From: Paenibacillus forsythiae T98
GTDB lineage: Bacteria > Bacillota > Bacilli > Paenibacillales > Paenibacillaceae
NCBI RefSeq assembly: GCF_000520735.1
Contig: NZ_ASSC01000645.1
Span: 1 to 36,800 of the forward strand
Reading direction: 5' to 3'
DNA length: 36,800 nucleotides
Shown here: piece after piece, positions 26,385 to 34,753 of the stretch
How positions within the stretch are numbered: the stretch's first letter is position 1
Layout: the number at the start of each line of letters is the position of its first letter
Translations under genes and position numbers: made by a program
The notes under the pieces: generated by a model
Database searches by the model: none
Seen by the model: the letters and a program-made list of their open reading frames with translations, nothing else
What the model was told of the DNA's origin: nothing

Positions 26385-27407
26385 TTACTGGACATTTACT
26401 TTATCGGGAAAAGCTTCCTTCAATCCTTCCAGCGCCAGCTTGTCGTCAAGCTTGAAATCCTGCTCGATATAGCCGTTCGCAATGCTCCATTCCTTGATCT
26501 CCTTCAACTGGTCATAATCCTCCTGATTGAAACGAACATCAAACTCCCATTCATTCTTGATTTCCTGCAGAGCGTTATCCTTTGGAATCTTCAACTCTTT
26601 GAACGCCAGTTCGGCGGCCTCCTCCGGATGATCGGCAATATACCGGGACGCTTCGTCCAGCGCCTTGTTCAGCCCCTCCGAAATTTGAGGCTTATCCTTA
26701 ATCAGAGAATCTTTAGCGACCAAGAATCCCTTCGTCCGGATGTTAATCGCGGATAAATCATTAAGCGCTTTGGAGCCCTCCACCTTCTCCGCCTTGTCGA
26801 AGAACGCGGTGCCGAACCAGGCGGCCTGGATATCGCCTCTGTCGTAAGCGGCCAGAATCTCCGCCGTGGATTGCAGCGGGACGAGAGAAACCGCCTTCGG
26901 GTCGATATGGAACGTCTCAAAATACTTGCCCCAAATGTATTCGTTCACCGTTCCCTTTTGCACGCCCAGCTTCTTGCCGATCAGGTCCTCCGGCTTGCTT
27001 ACTCCGTCTCTGGCGTACAGCTTCGAGCTGGTCGCTTTCGGCGAGGAGAACAGGGACAGCACCTTCAGGTCCCCCTTGGAAAGCGCGCTCAGCGCCGCAT
27101 AATCCATCGCTTCCCCGACGTCCACCCGGTCGGTCAGCACCGCATTTAATGTGTCAATACCAAAGGAGAATGTCGATATTTCGGCATCAATTCCGTTTTT
27201 CTCAAAGAATCCCTGCTCCTTGGCTACCCGAAATTGCAGCGAGAATATGGCCGAGTCTCCCCCGATGCGCACTTTCTCCAGCTTGGCGCCATCCGCCGCC
27301 TCGGGCTTCGCCTTGGCGTCTCCGCAGCCTGACAATGAAATCACGATTCCCATTAACAGAACTGCCGCAGCGACTGCTTTCCATACTTTGCTTAACTTCT
27401 TGTTCAC
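26385..27407 (-). CDS. ABC transporter substrate-binding lipoprotein (SsuA/TauA/NMT1-like)
   Basis: 340 residues. GTG start at 27407, behind GGGGGACAAG. A lipoprotein signal ends in LSGC with the lipid-modified Cys at about residue 28. The mature domain has the NMT1/THI5-like periplasmic-binding fold: FSLQFRVAKEQGFFEKNGID, the ligand-loop region KKLGVQKGTVNEYIWGKYF, and WFGTAFFDKAEKVEG. This family binds sulfonates, nitrate, thiamine precursors or similar compounds; the ligand is not decidable here. It is third in the ATPase-permease-SBP-radical SAM operon, 31 nt after the permease. Confidence 0.9.
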   Translation of the reverse strand: MNKKLSKVWKAVAAAVLLMGIVISLSGCGDAKAKPEAADGAKLEKVRIGGDSAIFSLQFRVAKEQGFFEKNGIDAEISTFSFGIDTLNAVLTDRVDVGEAMDYAALSALSKGDLKVLSLFSSPKATSSKLYARDGVSKPEDLIGKKLGVQKGTVNEYIWGKYFETFHIDPKAVSLVPLQSTAEILAAYDRGDIQAAWFGTAFFDKAEKVEGSKALNDLSAINIRTKGFLVAKDSLIKDKPQISEGLNKALDEASRYIADHPEEAAELAFKELKIPKDNALQEIKNEWEFDVRFNQEDYDQLKEIKEWSIANGYIEQDFKLDDKLALEGLKEAFPDKVNVQ

Positions 27408-27438
27408 TTGTCTTGTCCCCCCATGGCTCTTGTCGAAT

Positions 27439-28215
27439 TTACTTTCCAAACCTTGTTTCTTTGGCAATTCCGTAACGCCCCAGCGTGGTCTTGCCCATCC
27501 AGCGCAGCAGCTGATCCCCGGCAAAGCCCATCAATCCCAGCAGCAGAAGGCCGACGAAGATCCAATCCGTCTTGGAGTAGAGCCTGGAGGTCCAGATCAG
27601 GTAGCCGACTCCTTCGTTGGCGGCAATCATCTCCGCTCCCACAATAGCCATGAACGAATTCCCCATAGCCAGTCGGACCCCGTTGAAAAAGGCGGGGACG
27701 ACAGCCGGAATAATGACATGGATCAGTATCTGCCGCTCCGAGGCTCCCAGCGACCTTGCCGACCGGATTTTGTCATCCTCGACATTGACCACACCGGCCG
27801 CCGTGTTCAGAATGACGATGAACAGCGTTGCATACATAATCAGAATGACCTTCGACGGCTCCCCGATTCCAAACCACAGAATAAACAGGGTAATAAAGGC
27901 CAGCGCCGGAATGAACCGGAAGAAGTTCAGGTAAGGCTCAACCAGCTCCCGCAGCCATTTGAACCGGCCGATCAGGAGGCCCGCCGGAATGCCCAGCAGA
28001 CTGCCCAGCAGCCACCCGAGCACCACCCGCTTAAAGCTGATAAGGACATAGGAGATCAGAGAGTTGTCCGTTAACAGCTCAACCGCACCTTTCAAGGTCT
28101 GGATGGGAGTGGGGAAATAGTCCGGATTCGAGTTCATCGCAACCAGCTGCCACACAATCAGGAACAGCAGCCAGGAAACCAGCCCCGCCTTCAAGCCTTT
28201 CCTAACAAAACGCAT
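27439..28215 (-). CDS. ABC transporter permease (SsuC/TauC-like)
   Basis: 258 residues with about six hydrophobic spans and the cytoplasmic coupling motif in the region RSARSLGASERQILIHVIIP (EAA loop). It should form the membrane channel of a nitrate/sulfonate/taurine-type importer with the neighbouring ATPase and lipoprotein. GAAAGGAGG before the ATG is strong. Starts 24 nt after the ATPase gene. Confidence 0.92.
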   Translation of the reverse strand: MRFVRKGLKAGLVSWLLFLIVWQLVAMNSNPDYFPTPIQTLKGAVELLTDNSLISYVLISFKRVVLGWLLGSLLGIPAGLLIGRFKWLRELVEPYLNFFRFIPALAFITLFILWFGIGEPSKVILIMYATLFIVILNTAAGVVNVEDDKIRSARSLGASERQILIHVIIPAVVPAFFNGVRLAMGNSFMAIVGAEMIAANEGVGYLIWTSRLYSKTDWIFVGLLLLGLMGFAGDQLLRWMGKTTLGRYGIAKETRFGK

Positions 28216-28239
28216 CGCGCTTGCCTCCTTTCAAAAAGC

Positions 28240-29088
28240 CTATAAATGAAAATACAGATCGTCCTGGAAGATGCTCTGCAGCTTTTTCTGCATCAGATTG
28301 AATTCCCGCGAGGTTAAATCACGGGGATATTCGAGGCGGTTGTCTATGATTTCAAATACGCGCGAGTCCGGACCAATGGACATAATACCGATGCGGCCGC
28401 CGAGCAGCACCGCCTCCTGGATATCATGCGTGACGAAAATGACCGTCTTCTTGGTCTCCGTCCATATCCGCACCAGTTCGTCCTGCATCACCCTGCGGGT
28501 GAACGCGTCGAGCGCCCCGAGAGGCTCATCCATCAGCAAAAGCTCCGGATCGTTCGCCAGCACTCTCGCGATCTGGACCCGCTGCTTCATCCCGCCCGAT
28601 AGCTCCCGGGGAAACTTGCGCTCATGTCCCGTAAGTCCCGCCAGCTCGATATACCGGTCGGAGACGGCCTTGCGTTCCCCGCGGCTCACTCCCTGCATAC
28701 GTAGGCCGAATTCGATGTTCTCCCGCACATTCAGCCAAGGGAACAGGGAGGCATCCGGATGCTGAAAGACCATAGCCCGTTCTTTGCCAGGCCGGTCAAT
28801 GGGCTTCCCGTCCACGAGCAGCTCGCCTTCGGTCTGCTTCTCAAAGCCGGCGATCAGGTTAAGCAAGGTTGACTTGCCGCAGCCGCTGGGACCCAGAAGG
28901 ATAAAGAACTCCCCCCTCTTGATGTTCAAATCGACATCTTTCAGCACCTGGTAGCGAACGGCCCCCTTGCCGCTGCCAGATACAAAAGACTTGCCGAGCT
29001 GCTTGATCGAAATAATCGACTGCGAGGCATTCTCTTCTGTGGAAGCGTCGGTTATCGCGTCCGTGGAGATCAATGGATAGCGGGACAT
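28240..29088 (-). CDS. ABC transporter ATP-binding protein (SsuB/TauB-like)
   Basis: 282 residues. Walker A GPSGCGKST (about 66-74), Q-loop FQHPDASLFPW, signature LSGGMKQR, Walker B LLLMDEPLGALD and switch VTHDIQEA are all present. It powers the adjacent permease. TTG at 29109 and ATG at 29094 lie too near AGAGGAG; the ATG at 29088 has 8 nt and is chosen. The N-terminal 20 residues before the ABC domain are a non-conserved extension. First gene of the operon; its leader contains a terminator-like hairpin, so expression may be attenuated. Confidence 0.93.
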   Translation of the reverse strand: MSRYPLISTDAITDASTEENASQSIISIKQLGKSFVSGSGKGAVRYQVLKDVDLNIKRGEFFILLGPSGCGKSTLLNLIAGFEKQTEGELLVDGKPIDRPGKERAMVFQHPDASLFPWLNVRENIEFGLRMQGVSRGERKAVSDRYIELAGLTGHERKFPRELSGGMKQRVQIARVLANDPELLLMDEPLGALDAFTRRVMQDELVRIWTETKKTVIFVTHDIQEAVLLGGRIGIMSIGPDSRVFEIIDNRLEYPRDLTSREFNLMQKKLQSIFQDDLYFHL

Positions 29089-29147
29089 TTGCATTGCTCC
29101 TCTCGTCAAAATGAAGATAAAGCCGCGAAGCAGACCTTATGTTAGAC

Positions 29148-29192
29148 ACAAAAGGCCGTTTCTTTCTCCCGGAAGGAAGAAAAATACGGCCT
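29148..29192 (-). terminator. Leader terminator/attenuator hairpin before the ABC operon
   Basis: On the minus strand AGGCCGT / ACGGCCT joins TTTCTTCC / GGGAGAAA into one long stem of about 18 pairs (few mismatches) with a UUCC loop, followed by TTTTGTGT. It sits between the promoter at 29252-29280 and the ATPase start at 29088, so transcription must pass it. Confidence 0.7.
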
Positions 29193-29251
29193 GCGGCTGT
29201 CCGCTCGACTTTATTTAAGGATACAGGAATAATTCCGAGTTACATGATAGG

Positions 29252-29280
29252 ATTATATTGTTTTGGTTTTACGGCGTCAA
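29252..29280 (-). promoter_or_regulatory. Near-consensus sigma-A promoter of the ABC-radical SAM operon
   Basis: On the minus strand TTGACG, exactly 17 nt, then a perfect TATAAT. Transcription would begin near 29245, leaving a leader of about 157 nt. Confidence 0.8.
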
Positions 29281-29521
29281 TATTCTGGTTTGTAAATCCC
29301 GAATATTTCTCTAAAATTGTTACAATTCTGTGTTCGGGCCGACGTCACGAAACCGGCAGGAGCTATCGTCATGCATGCACTCATTCGAAGGGATGAATAT
29401 AAGGTGAACTATTGAGGTATGTACACTGGTTTGACTTAGGGCTTAAACTAAACCTAAAACTATCAATTTCAGGAAACGAGAGAATAGCGGAGCAACCCCC
29501 AAAAAAGAGGTGAACGAAGCA

Positions 29522-30328
29522 TTGACCGACAGCAAACGATTGTCCGTTGTGATTATCACGCAGAACGAGGAAGAGAAGATCGAACAAGCGATTCTCTCCT
29601 GCCGCCCCTTTGCGGACGATATCGTCGTCGTCGATGGAGGCAGCACCGACGGAACGGTTCTCATTGCGGAGCGGCTCGGCTGCAGCGTCTACCACAATCC
29701 CTGGCCGGGGTACGCCAAGCAGCGCATATTCGGGGCCGATCAGGCGCCCAGCAACTGGATCTTTGTCATCGACTCGGATGAGGAAGTAAGCGAAGAGCTT
29801 CAGAAATCGCTGCTGGCCTGGAAAAAGGAGCCTGAGAATGAGGTGAAGGCCTATACGGTCTACCGGATCGGCGATTTTCTTGGCAGATGGATGCCTAAAG
29901 GGGAGCATCTCGTAAGATTGTACAAAAAAGACGAAGTTCGGATGAAGGACGTCCTCGTGCACGAAGGCCCGGATGTCGATCCGTCCGCTGTTCCTTGTCT
30001 GAGTGGCACACTCTGGCATCACGGCTACCGCAGCATTCAGGACCATGTGCAGCGGTTCAACAAGTACACGGATCTTGAAGCCCGGAAGGATTATGACCGG
30101 GGAAAAGCCTTCAGCCTGCTGAGACTTCTGCTTAGGCCGCCCGCCAAGCTGATCTACACCTTGTTCGTCCGCCGGATGATTACGAAAGGAATTGCCGGTT
30201 TCAGCGTCGCCTTTTTCTGGATGTATTATGAGTTCCTCAAGGAAATCAAGCTGTATGAGCTTCATGCCCGGGACAAGAAACGGGAGAAACCGGTCTATGC
30301 CATCGAAAGCGAGAAACACCCAGTTTAA
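29522..30328 (+). CDS. Family 2 glycosyltransferase (WaaE/KdtX-like)
   Basis: 268 residues. GT-A fold: LSVVIITQNEE, then VVVDGGSTDGT and the DSDEE metal-binding motif; a C-terminal region with hydrophobic GFSVAFFWMYYEFLKEI suggests membrane association. Related to small inverting enzymes that add sugars to lipid or cell-wall polymers. GTG at 29510 lacks a ribosome site; GAGGTG is at 9 nt before the TTG at 29522, so that is the start. The next glycosyltransferase follows after 16 nt, so the two work on the same glycan. Confidence 0.88.
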   Translation: MTDSKRLSVVIITQNEEEKIEQAILSCRPFADDIVVVDGGSTDGTVLIAERLGCSVYHNPWPGYAKQRIFGADQAPSNWIFVIDSDEEVSEELQKSLLAWKKEPENEVKAYTVYRIGDFLGRWMPKGEHLVRLYKKDEVRMKDVLVHEGPDVDPSAVPCLSGTLWHHGYRSIQDHVQRFNKYTDLEARKDYDRGKAFSLLRLLLRPPAKLIYTLFVRRMITKGIAGFSVAFFWMYYEFLKEIKLYELHARDKKREKPVYAIESEKHPV

Positions 30329-30344
30329 AGGAGGGGTGACTTCC

Positions 30345-31430
30345 GTGCGTATTCTTCATATCGCCAATCATGTGAAGGAAACGGGTAATGGAATCGTCAA
30401 CGTTATGGTCGACCTGGCTTGCGAGCAGGCTGCAAGAAATCATCAGGTGGGCATCATATCGGCAGGAGGACAGTATGAAGAGCTTATTGCCAGGTACAAC
30501 ATCCGGCATTACAATCTGGACCAGACAAGAAAGCCCGCTCAGCTGATGCGGGCTGTTTTTGATTTCAGACGGATTGTGGCGGACTTCTCACCCGATATCA
30601 TTCATGCGCATATGATGACCGGCGCGCTGCTGGCCCGCTATTTGAAAGGCTTCCGTAAATATAAGATCGTGACCCATGTTCACAACGAGTTCCAAAAAAG
30701 CGCCGACTTCATGCGGGTGGGCGACCGGGTGATTGCCGTCAGCCAAGCCGTCTCAAGCGCCATGGCAGGCCGGGGTGTCCGGCAAGACAAGCTTCGCGTC
30801 ATTCTGAACGGCACCATCGGAAGCCCGCGCAATTCCGGGTCCGGGCCTGTCCCCCTGCAAGGGCGGGCCATTGTCACGGTTGCCGGCATGTACGAACGCA
30901 AAGGGATCTCCGATCTCATCGACGCCTTCGACCTTCTTGCGGGCGACCATCCGCAGGCAAGGCTCTATATCGTAGGCGACGGGCCGGACCGGGCCAGGTT
31001 CGAGGAGCGGGCGGCCGCCTCGCCTTTTGCCGGCAGAATTACGTTCGCAGGCTTCCAGGCCGAGAGCCGCCGGTGGATGAAAGCCGCAGAGGTGTTCGTC
31101 CTGGCCTCCCATAAGGAGCCGTTTGGGCTTGTCCTGATTGAAGCCCGGGAATCAGGCTGCGCCATTGTCGCTACCGATGTAGACGGCATTCCTGAAGCGC
31201 TGGATCATGGAGAAGCGGGAATCCTCGTCCCGCCGGGGGACGTCAGGGCGCTCTCCACAGCCATCGGGGAGCTCCTCGCCAATGAAGCCAAGCGCCAGCA
31301 TTACCGCGCCCGGGCCGGGACAGGACTGGACTATTACCGCGTGGGACGCGTGGCGGAAGAAATACTCCGGGTTTACGATGAGCTGCTGGGGGAAGCATCC
31401 GTGCTCGCAGGGGCTGCGGATAACAAGTAG
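30345..31430 (+). CDS. Family 4 glycosyltransferase
   Basis: 361 residues with the GT-B layout: N-terminal domain with MRILHIANHVKETGNG, then a C-terminal Rossmann domain with VTVAGMYERKGISDLI, YIVGDGPDR and the ESGCAIVATD/GIPEALDHGEAG nucleotide-sugar site (EX7E region FGLVLIEARESG). Start GTG at 30345, with AAAGGAGG 10 nt upstream. It is the second gene of a two-gene unit with the family 2 enzyme; polymer or glycolipid synthesis is likely, with the product unknown. No terminator or third gene is visible downstream; a decayed gene on the other strand follows. Confidence 0.9.
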   Translation: MRILHIANHVKETGNGIVNVMVDLACEQAARNHQVGIISAGGQYEELIARYNIRHYNLDQTRKPAQLMRAVFDFRRIVADFSPDIIHAHMMTGALLARYLKGFRKYKIVTHVHNEFQKSADFMRVGDRVIAVSQAVSSAMAGRGVRQDKLRVILNGTIGSPRNSGSGPVPLQGRAIVTVAGMYERKGISDLIDAFDLLAGDHPQARLYIVGDGPDRARFEERAAASPFAGRITFAGFQAESRRWMKAAEVFVLASHKEPFGLVLIEARESGCAIVATDVDGIPEALDHGEAGILVPPGDVRALSTAIGELLANEAKRQHYRARAGTGLDYYRVGRVAEEILRVYDELLGEASVLAGAADNK

Positions 31431-31470
31431 AGTTTGGCGTCTCACTCCGCACTATGCTTCACACCGCCCT

Positions 31471-32450
31471 TTAAGTCAACAGGTTGACCATGAAATATTT
31501 GCGCGGTGAAGCGGTGCTCCAATCAAAACCGTCAAAGGCATCAACCCTAACTGCACACTGATGATTCTCCAGAAGCGCTCCCGCATGAACTATCCACTGC
31601 TTCTGACCAGACGCTTGCTCCCGGACTGAACGACGATATTGTCGGTCGTCGCATCCAGTATGCGTACCCAGTATCGCGCTGCTACTCATCGCCGTCGTTG
31701 GAATAGCTCCATTTCATAATCGGCGTCATTGTACTGATGATGGTCGGCGTGGATGCCGTGTCACTCGTTGGAAAGATGCGTCCCACCACAGGCAGACATT
31801 TTTTTACGATGAACGCACGTGAGAACTCTCTCCTTAGCCCAAATGAATCGGTCACCACCTGACGGATCGTAAATGTGTCGTTGGTCGTGAATTGTTTGGC
31901 AAAGTGATCCGACGCGCTAATCAAGCTCTCCGTATCTCCGCTGGGTTTCAGGTAATATTGATAGACCAGAGTGTCCCCCTTCGGCAGATCATCGTTGTAT
32001 GCCGTCCTGGTAACTTGCAAGACATCGGTACGGTATATAGGCGTCTTGGTGGATATCTATTACTAAAGAGAAGCCCTGAACCGGAGGGTTATCCAAGATG
32101 AACGCCTTTTCGTTAGAAATCTCAGACCAGTTATTCTTCTTCGAAAAGGTCCGGTTCTGTACGGAATAGTGCAGGAATCGTTCCAGAGACTGGTTCGGCA
32201 TCTGCAACTGTCTTGTATATTGCCCGTATTGCCCGTATTCTCCACACCTTTGGCAAGCAGACCATCCTTCATGAAAACCTCCAGCCGGTACTTCTCCTGC
32301 GTATCATTCTCCGGATCGTCGTAGGTCCACTTGATGAACGGATCTCCCTCTTGCTGCGCGTCGATAATGGAAGGATCTTCCCTTGTACCAACCAGGGTGG
32401 CTTGGGCCATGCATTAGGGTCGATCTTCCAGCATCCAATATAGAATCAAT
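31471..32450 (-). pseudogene. Decayed repeat-type extracellular protein, at least four frameshifts
   Basis: The minus strand reads in pieces. Segments include DPFIKWTYDDPENDTQEKYR, NPPVQGFSLVIDIHQDA, QVTRTAYNDDLPKGDTLVYQ then YYLKPSGDTE, PIMKWSYSNDGD joined to QRYWVRILDATTDNIVVQSG, and VRVDAFDGFDWSTASPRKYF, stop at 31471. The W-Y-D-D-Q-Y...SG...VRV...DG..WS pattern is that of tandem Ig/Fn3-like domains of large Paenibacillus surface proteins. The N-terminus is absent (in-frame stop near 32415 and AT-rich sequence beyond). I would not reconstruct a function. Confidence 0.82.
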
Positions 32451-32699
32451 TAATATAAATGTTACAAATTATTAAATATTGTTACATTAAATGAAATAAA
32501 ATAATATAAATCTATGTACATCCATCAAAAAAACCGTAATGTATATATATGGTTATTATATAAATTAACAACCATATTCTCTAAAAAAGGGGAGATTCTA
32601 ATTTGATCCAAGTATAGCGACAAAAGAAAAAAATATTCTACGACAAGGAAGCGACTTTAATTGACCTAACTTTATCACTATTTAATGGGAGATGTTTCT
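32451..32699. other. AT-rich intergenic region before the amidase-like gene
   Basis: About 250 bases. TGTTACA occurs twice on the plus strand, 13 nt apart, near 32460-32490, a possible regulator site. A ribosome-site-like GGGGAGA (near 32590) precedes a 4-codon frame (TTG ATC CAA GTA TAG), probably a relic. The site GGGAGAT of the next gene is at 32687. Confidence 0.45.
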
Positions 32700-33815
32700 G
32701 TGCAAAACCGGAAAAAACCGCTCTTTGGTGTTATTTGTTCTTTACTCATTTTTTCTGCTCCAGCATATGCCTCCGAAAAGATTCCTGATTCAAAAAAGGC
32801 TGAAAACCCTTATGTTACGCAATACTTTTTTGAAAAATTTGCTCATCCAAATAAGACAGACTTAGTTGATCCTGTAGTTGAAGATCAGATAGCTATCGAC
32901 GCTCTTACGTCCTACTACAATGCCGATGTAAAAGTAGCAGGTATTCTAGCTTTATATGACAAGGACGCTAATCTGTTAAAAAAAGCAACCTCCTTAAATA
33001 AAGAGGATAAGATTCAAGTGATGCATATAATTAAGAAAGTGTATCCATCAGTTACCGATCTAGAAAACCAACAGGCCCTGAAAGGATTTCTAAAAAGATA
33101 TGCTCAGAATATTAATGAAAAAGAGTCAGTAAATTTCTTGAAAGAAATCAACCCTAAAGAAAATCAAAATATTTCCATTAATGAAGTAAATAAAGCAGAG
33201 GGTGCAAATATAAGAGAAATTAAGTCCAAAGAAGTCTCAGAAGAAACTTTTAGCATCGCTTCTTCATATAATGGAACTGCCGCTGCTGATTGGGCGTATA
33301 ATCACTATAATACTTATGATTCAGCTTTCCCTGCATTTAATGCTGGATATGGAAGTGATTGTACTAACTTTGTCTCACAGGCTTTGTGGCACGGCGGCAA
33401 GACAATGGCAGATAACTGGTATTCATACAAGAAAAACTCTACATACTTATCACCAGCTAGCGCAGCAGAGTTGGATTATAGTTGGACCTTGGCCGATCCT
33501 AGTCCTTGGATTAGCAAGGATGAATTCAATGACTATTGGAGACCTAAATCCACTGTCCATGGTTATAGTAAAGATTACTATGTATCGAATCATACTAGTA
33601 TTTATAATTTGTCGATTTATAAAGGTGACGTCCTTGTGTTCCATAATGGTACTGCTGGTTTTGTTACTTGGCCAACACATGTTATGATTATCTCTGGTTA
33701 CGATTCAACAAATAAAGATTTTCTTCTTGCTGGCCATTCGAATAACCGCCAAGCATATCCTTTATTGACTGCCATTAGTAATTATGCTTATATCGAGTTT
33801 TTTGAAATACCTTAA
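32700..33815 (+). CDS. Secreted putative amidase-domain protein (Amidase_6-like)
   Basis: 371 residues. GTG at 32700 is preferred over ATG 32685 because GGGAGA lies 8 nt upstream of it. Signal peptide to AYA at about residue 24. The C-terminal half has the Amidase_6 (PF12671-type) pattern AAADWAYNHYN, C221 in GYGSDCTNFVSQAL, H327 in WPTHVMIISG and GHSNNRQAYPL, consistent with a Cys-His papain-like hydrolase acting on cell-wall or peptide amide bonds. The N-terminal 190 residues are helical and unfamiliar. AT-rich compared with the glycosyltransferases. The small downstream gene follows after 16 nt. Confidence 0.88.
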   Translation: MQNRKKPLFGVICSLLIFSAPAYASEKIPDSKKAENPYVTQYFFEKFAHPNKTDLVDPVVEDQIAIDALTSYYNADVKVAGILALYDKDANLLKKATSLNKEDKIQVMHIIKKVYPSVTDLENQQALKGFLKRYAQNINEKESVNFLKEINPKENQNISINEVNKAEGANIREIKSKEVSEETFSIASSYNGTAAADWAYNHYNTYDSAFPAFNAGYGSDCTNFVSQALWHGGKTMADNWYSYKKNSTYLSPASAAELDYSWTLADPSPWISKDEFNDYWRPKSTVHGYSKDYYVSNHTSIYNLSIYKGDVLVFHNGTAGFVTWPTHVMIISGYDSTNKDFLLAGHSNNRQAYPLLTAISNYAYIEFFEIP

Positions 33816-33831
33816 TGTTAGAGGTGAAATG

Positions 33832-34125
33832 ATGAAGAGTACTATAAATAGAAAGAAATATCTAATATTATTTTTAATACTCTTCGCTGTTCTTCAGTTT
33901 TCTACTGCCGTACAGAAAGGGGAGGCTATTCTTACCTCAAGGCTTTACTCAACTTTAAAGTATCATGATAGTCATCTTCAATATGATCGGATAGAATATG
34001 ATTCTCATTTTGGTGAGTACTTAGTCTCTTATCACGATAAAAACGGAAAAGTTGTTAGTTTTATGATTACACCGAAATTTCTACCTTTTTTTATATCTTA
34101 CGATCCGCTTGATACATCCAAATAA
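33832..34125 (+). CDS. Small membrane or secreted protein (possibly DUF3139-like)
   Basis: 97 residues. An N-terminal hydrophobic helix (YLILFLILFAVLQFSTA) is a signal anchor or uncleaved signal; the rest is a short polar domain with YDRIEYDSHFGEYLVSYHDK and FFISYDPLDTSK. The short size, helix and FxVxYD-type ending recall DUF3139 proteins, but I am not certain. GAGGTGA precedes the ATG at 33832, 16 nt after the amidase stop, so it is probably co-transcribed with it. A hairpin follows at 34138. Confidence 0.7.
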   Translation: MKSTINRKKYLILFLILFAVLQFSTAVQKGEAILTSRLYSTLKYHDSHLQYDRIEYDSHFGEYLVSYHDKNGKVVSFMITPKFLPFFISYDPLDTSK

Positions 34126-34137
34126 ACTACAGAACGA

Positions 34138-34164
34138 AGAGGCTGTCCCTTTCGGGCAGCCTCT
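34138..34164. terminator. Hairpin after the amidase pair
   Basis: AGAGGCTG(T)CCC / GGG(C)AGCCTCT with a TTTC loop, 13 nt past the stop. T content after it is low, so termination efficiency is uncertain; the minus strand likewise lacks a clear T-run. Confidence 0.65.
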
Positions 34165-34215
34165 CTTCCGGGAATATCCTGATGAATAAGAGTAACATCT
34201 CCGGCAGCGGAGGAC

Positions 34216-34542
34216 TCAGGCAGTAGCAAGCTTCTCCTGCGCATGCTTAAGCGAGATGTAATCGGTACTGAACGCAATCCCGCGCTCCTTAAGCTCCTCG
34301 CCGACCCCCATGCCGATCCGGCTGACCAGCACGGTGCTGCAATCGGATAAAAGGCCGATGATTTTGTTCAACTGCTCTTGGCTGTGTCTGCCCGTAAAGC
34401 CGTCGCTTCCGGTCTTGCGGACCTCCGCCAGAGTCCATTCTCCCTCTGCGGATACATCATAAATCATAAACTGCTCGCAGCTGCCGAAATGCTGGTCAAT
34501 CCATTGCCCGTCGCTGCTGCCTATCGCAACCCTGCTTGCCAT
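34216..34542 (-). CDS. NifX/NifB-C-like dinitrogenase iron-molybdenum cofactor-binding protein
   Basis: 108 residues of the Nitro_FeMo-Co domain (PF02579-type): VAIGSSDGQWIDQHFGSCEQF with the conserved cofactor-binding H-F-G, then the central MIYDVSAEG-EW and GIAFSTDYISLKHA. Such proteins bind FeMo-cofactor precursors or Mo/Fe-S clusters; many small copies occur outside nif operons. Two start ATGs lie six bases apart behind GGAGGAGGG; the inner one (34542) has better spacing, ATG at 34548 is the alternative. It is on the same strand as the nitrogenase-associated gene downstream in coordinates, but a terminator separates them. Confidence 0.85.
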   Translation of the reverse strand: MASRVAIGSSDGQWIDQHFGSCEQFMIYDVSAEGEWTLAEVRKTGSDGFTGRHSQEQLNKIIGLLSDCSTVLVSRIGMGVGEELKERGIAFSTDYISLKHAQEKLATA

Positions 34543-34704
34543 TTGCATCCCTCCTCCTACTGTAAGTGCCTGAATATTAACAACACTATACAGCCTGCCT
34601 GATAGAATACCAAGGCTGTTCAATGAACATTTGGAAACGGCGGGAGCTAAGCTAACATTTGAACAGGGCGGCGCGCCCCGACAATTGGCAAAATCGGCGG
34701 AAGA

Positions 34705-34733
34705 TCAAAAAGAGCGCCCCGTCAAGGCACTCT
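34705..34733 (-). terminator. Rho-independent terminator after the nitrogenase-associated gene
   Basis: On the minus strand AGAGTGCC / GGCGCTCT pairs over 8 bp (one G-U) with a 7-nt loop, followed by TTTTTG. Lies about 20 nt after the stop. Confidence 0.82.
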
Positions 34734-34753
34734 CTCATGTCTTCATTCCTTGT

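Noticed and set aside
25326-26756. 476-residue plus-strand frame opposite the radical SAM gene
   Set aside because: Antisense to the radical SAM and binding-protein genes; no start signal and no domain.
29139-29396. Plus-strand frame across the ABC operon leader
   Set aside because: It overlaps the promoter and hairpin of the minus-strand operon and has no ribosome site.
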